DNA of 64,000 bases from Xiphias gladius. Its lineage: Eukaryota > Chordata > Actinopteri > Istiophoriformes > Xiphiidae. The position numbers were made by a program, and so were the translations under genes. The notes beneath the pieces were generated by a model. It was given only the letters and a program-made list of their open reading frames with translations, made no database searches and was not told the origin of the DNA. Positions 62,374 through 64,000 of this stretch are shown in pieces. Position 1 is the first letter of the stretch; the number at the start of each line of letters is the position of its first letter. Location: positions 25,652,030 through 25,716,029 of the forward strand of contig NC_053414.1 of NCBI RefSeq assembly GCF_016859285.1, written 5' to 3'.

Positions 62374-62400
62374 CAACAATCAGGATCACAGTTTGCCTAC
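62374..62400 (+). CDS. myh11: myh11 loop-1 cassette exon (SM-B type insert)
   Basis: A 27-base exon flanked by 'aaatag' and 'gtgagt', in phase 0 at both ends, 127 bases after exon 5. It encodes QQSGSQFAY and would insert after residue 209, in surface loop 1 next to the ATP pocket. Human SM-B isoforms carry a 7-residue insert at this place which I recall as QGPSFAY; the FAY end is shared. In mammals the insert raises ADP release and shortening speed and marks phasic smooth muscle. Skipping keeps the frame, giving an SM-A form. The polypyrimidine tract is weak, as expected of a regulated exon. Confidence 0.8.
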
Positions 62401-64000
62401 GTGAGTAAAGGGGAATGGAGTGTGTTTTTGTGTGTAGTGTTTGTGTGTGTTCCTTCATTAGGTTAGAAAAGTGCATGAAGATGGTGTCACCCAAAAAACG
62501 TTTTTTTCTGTTTGTAATTGTTTTTCTTACAGAAACGGTCAAGATCCCAGATCTTACTGCTCATTAGCGTTAGAAGGTGTTTCCCCCTAACATTTGTAAT
62601 TTCTGTATCTTTACCCAACCAGAACTGATTTAGACTGCATGATCATCATCATCATAGTACTGACTCGCAATCACTTTTCAAACCTGCAAAATGTTCAGTG
62701 AAGGACGTCTGGTGTTGCATACTCCTGAACAGGTTTACCATGTTGAGTTTTGTGTCATCTATCTTCTCATGAACACCCTTTCACTGTCAGCGGAGATTAG
62801 ATTGAAGCCTCCCCAGCAGTGAAAGAGTCTCTCACAGATCAACGAGCACAGTGTGAGCATGCCCGTCTCCTGTTCTTGTCTATCAAACACCGGTCTCCCC
62901 CCTGCTCCCCTTCTTCTCATCCTCCTACCTGCCAGTTGCCCTGCCATGGGGCATTGATTGTCGTGTCCGTTCAGTTTATTGGACCTTGTGCCCTGATGTC
63001 GTGCGACTGTATTCACTTCTCAAAATGCAGCCCGGGCTGATATGAGCTCAGACAACCTTTTTAAGTCTTGACTAAAAACTCTTTTTGAACAGCGCTTCAG
63101 GACAGATCACGCCCGAGTAAGATTGGGACTAGATGACTCCTGACTAGATGTTGATGGTTTGCGGTGTTGGTCTCGCGTTGATTTACTGTAGGTATCGGAA
63201 GGATTCATTTATGGGACTTTGCCAAGAGGAAATGTTGTATTGTACTCTGTCCTCTGTAGGACCTCAAGGTTCCCACGGATCTCGCCTGAACAGAAATAGC
63301 AGTGTTTGATCTCTTTGCTCTGCTCTGACTTTCTCTCCTCCTCAGGCACTATTTTGACTCCAGCTGCTTTTACCTTCCCAAGTATCTGTATGTAAAAAGA
63401 ATCTCAAAGAAAACAATCCTTCCCATCAGCTGTTACTTTCAGTTTCTTGCCATTTTGCTGTGCTCTATTTCCCTTTTTCTTCTGTCTCCTTTCTTTCTCA
63501 GTGACTTAAATGAGAAGGAACCCTCCTCTCTGCTTTCCCAACTCTGAACTGCACCTCATCAGCTGGTCTGTATCTTCCCAGTTTTTCCATAAACTTGAAA
63601 ACAAATCTTTGACCTTTATCTTGATAAATCTCATAGACTTTTCCACCAGGAAAATGAAAGTACAAATAAAAAACAACAAAAATACGGCAGTATATTTTCA
63701 CAGTAAAAATTGTACGGATTATTTACCTCCTATCACCTTTACTTCTTAATTAGAAAACAAAAACAATAGAAATCCCTTTTATAATTATTGGCCCTTGCAC
63801 TTAGTAGTTCAAAACAGGCAATGTCCATCATTAATTCTAACCATTCAGCAAAATCAGGCTTTGTTGGATGCTTGTCTTCCAGATTGATTCATCACAGTCG
63901 TCCCCTATCGTTGCCAATTTCAATCACAATCAGTCGTGCTTTCCCTCTCTTCGTGGCTTTAGCTCATTTACAGGGTAGTTCAAGGGAGTGTTTGTAAGTG
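62401..64000 (+). other. myh11 intron after the loop-1 cassette, cut by the window edge
   Basis: No sequence resembling the expected next exon (GELEKQLL...) is present, so the intron continues past the right edge. Pyrimidine-rich stretches lie near 63330-63500. Open frames here look like chance. Confidence 0.5.

Overview
The window looks like nuclear DNA of a teleost fish, probably a percomorph. Genes are split into short exons with GT-AG introns. The non-coding DNA is AT-rich and full of (TG)n, (CTGT)n, (GATG)n and (AT)n microsatellites and small terminal-inverted-repeat elements of a kind I associate with percomorph genomes. The proteins are closest to vertebrate families. No prokaryotic operon, CRISPR array, tRNA or rRNA was seen.

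Three protein-coding genes lie head to tail on the + strand. (1) About 13.5-38.7 kb: a complete 31-exon ABC transporter of the MRP subfamily, best called abcc6. It encodes about 1510 residues in the order TMD0, TMD1, NBD1, TMD2, NBD2; all exon phases close and both ATP-binding cassettes are intact. (2) About 40.5-42.4 kb: a four-exon cep20 (FOPNL/FOR20) gene for a LisH-type centriolar satellite protein, starting only about 0.5 kb after the abcc6 poly(A) signal. (3) About 48.4 kb to beyond the right edge: the 5' part of myh11, smooth-muscle myosin heavy chain. It comprises a probable non-coding first exon near a GC-rich block, coding exons 2 to 5 through the P-loop, and a 27-nt cassette exon encoding a loop-1 insert. 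The rest of myh11 lies beyond 64 kb.

The order abcc6-cep20-myh11 matches human 16p13.11 in content and relative orientation, except that ABCC1, which lies between ABCC6 and CEP20 in human, is absent here. The three genes are not known to share a pathway: ABCC6 supports ATP efflux and restrains ectopic mineralisation, CEP20 supports ciliogenesis, and MYH11 powers smooth-muscle contraction.

Region by region: 1-13.0 kb is gene-free apart from a possible 5' untranslated part of abcc6 near its end, and carries microsatellites and dispersed repeats. 13.0-40.05 kb is abcc6 with repeat-bearing introns. 40.05-42.83 kb is the short spacer and cep20. 42.83-48.4 kb is intergenic, with a TATA/hairpin block at 44.7 kb and a nested transposon at 47.1-48.4 kb. 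48.4-64 kb is myh11. No wholly new system was found. The most interesting signals are the smooth-muscle loop-1 cassette exon and a set of CArG boxes in the first and fourth introns of myh11.
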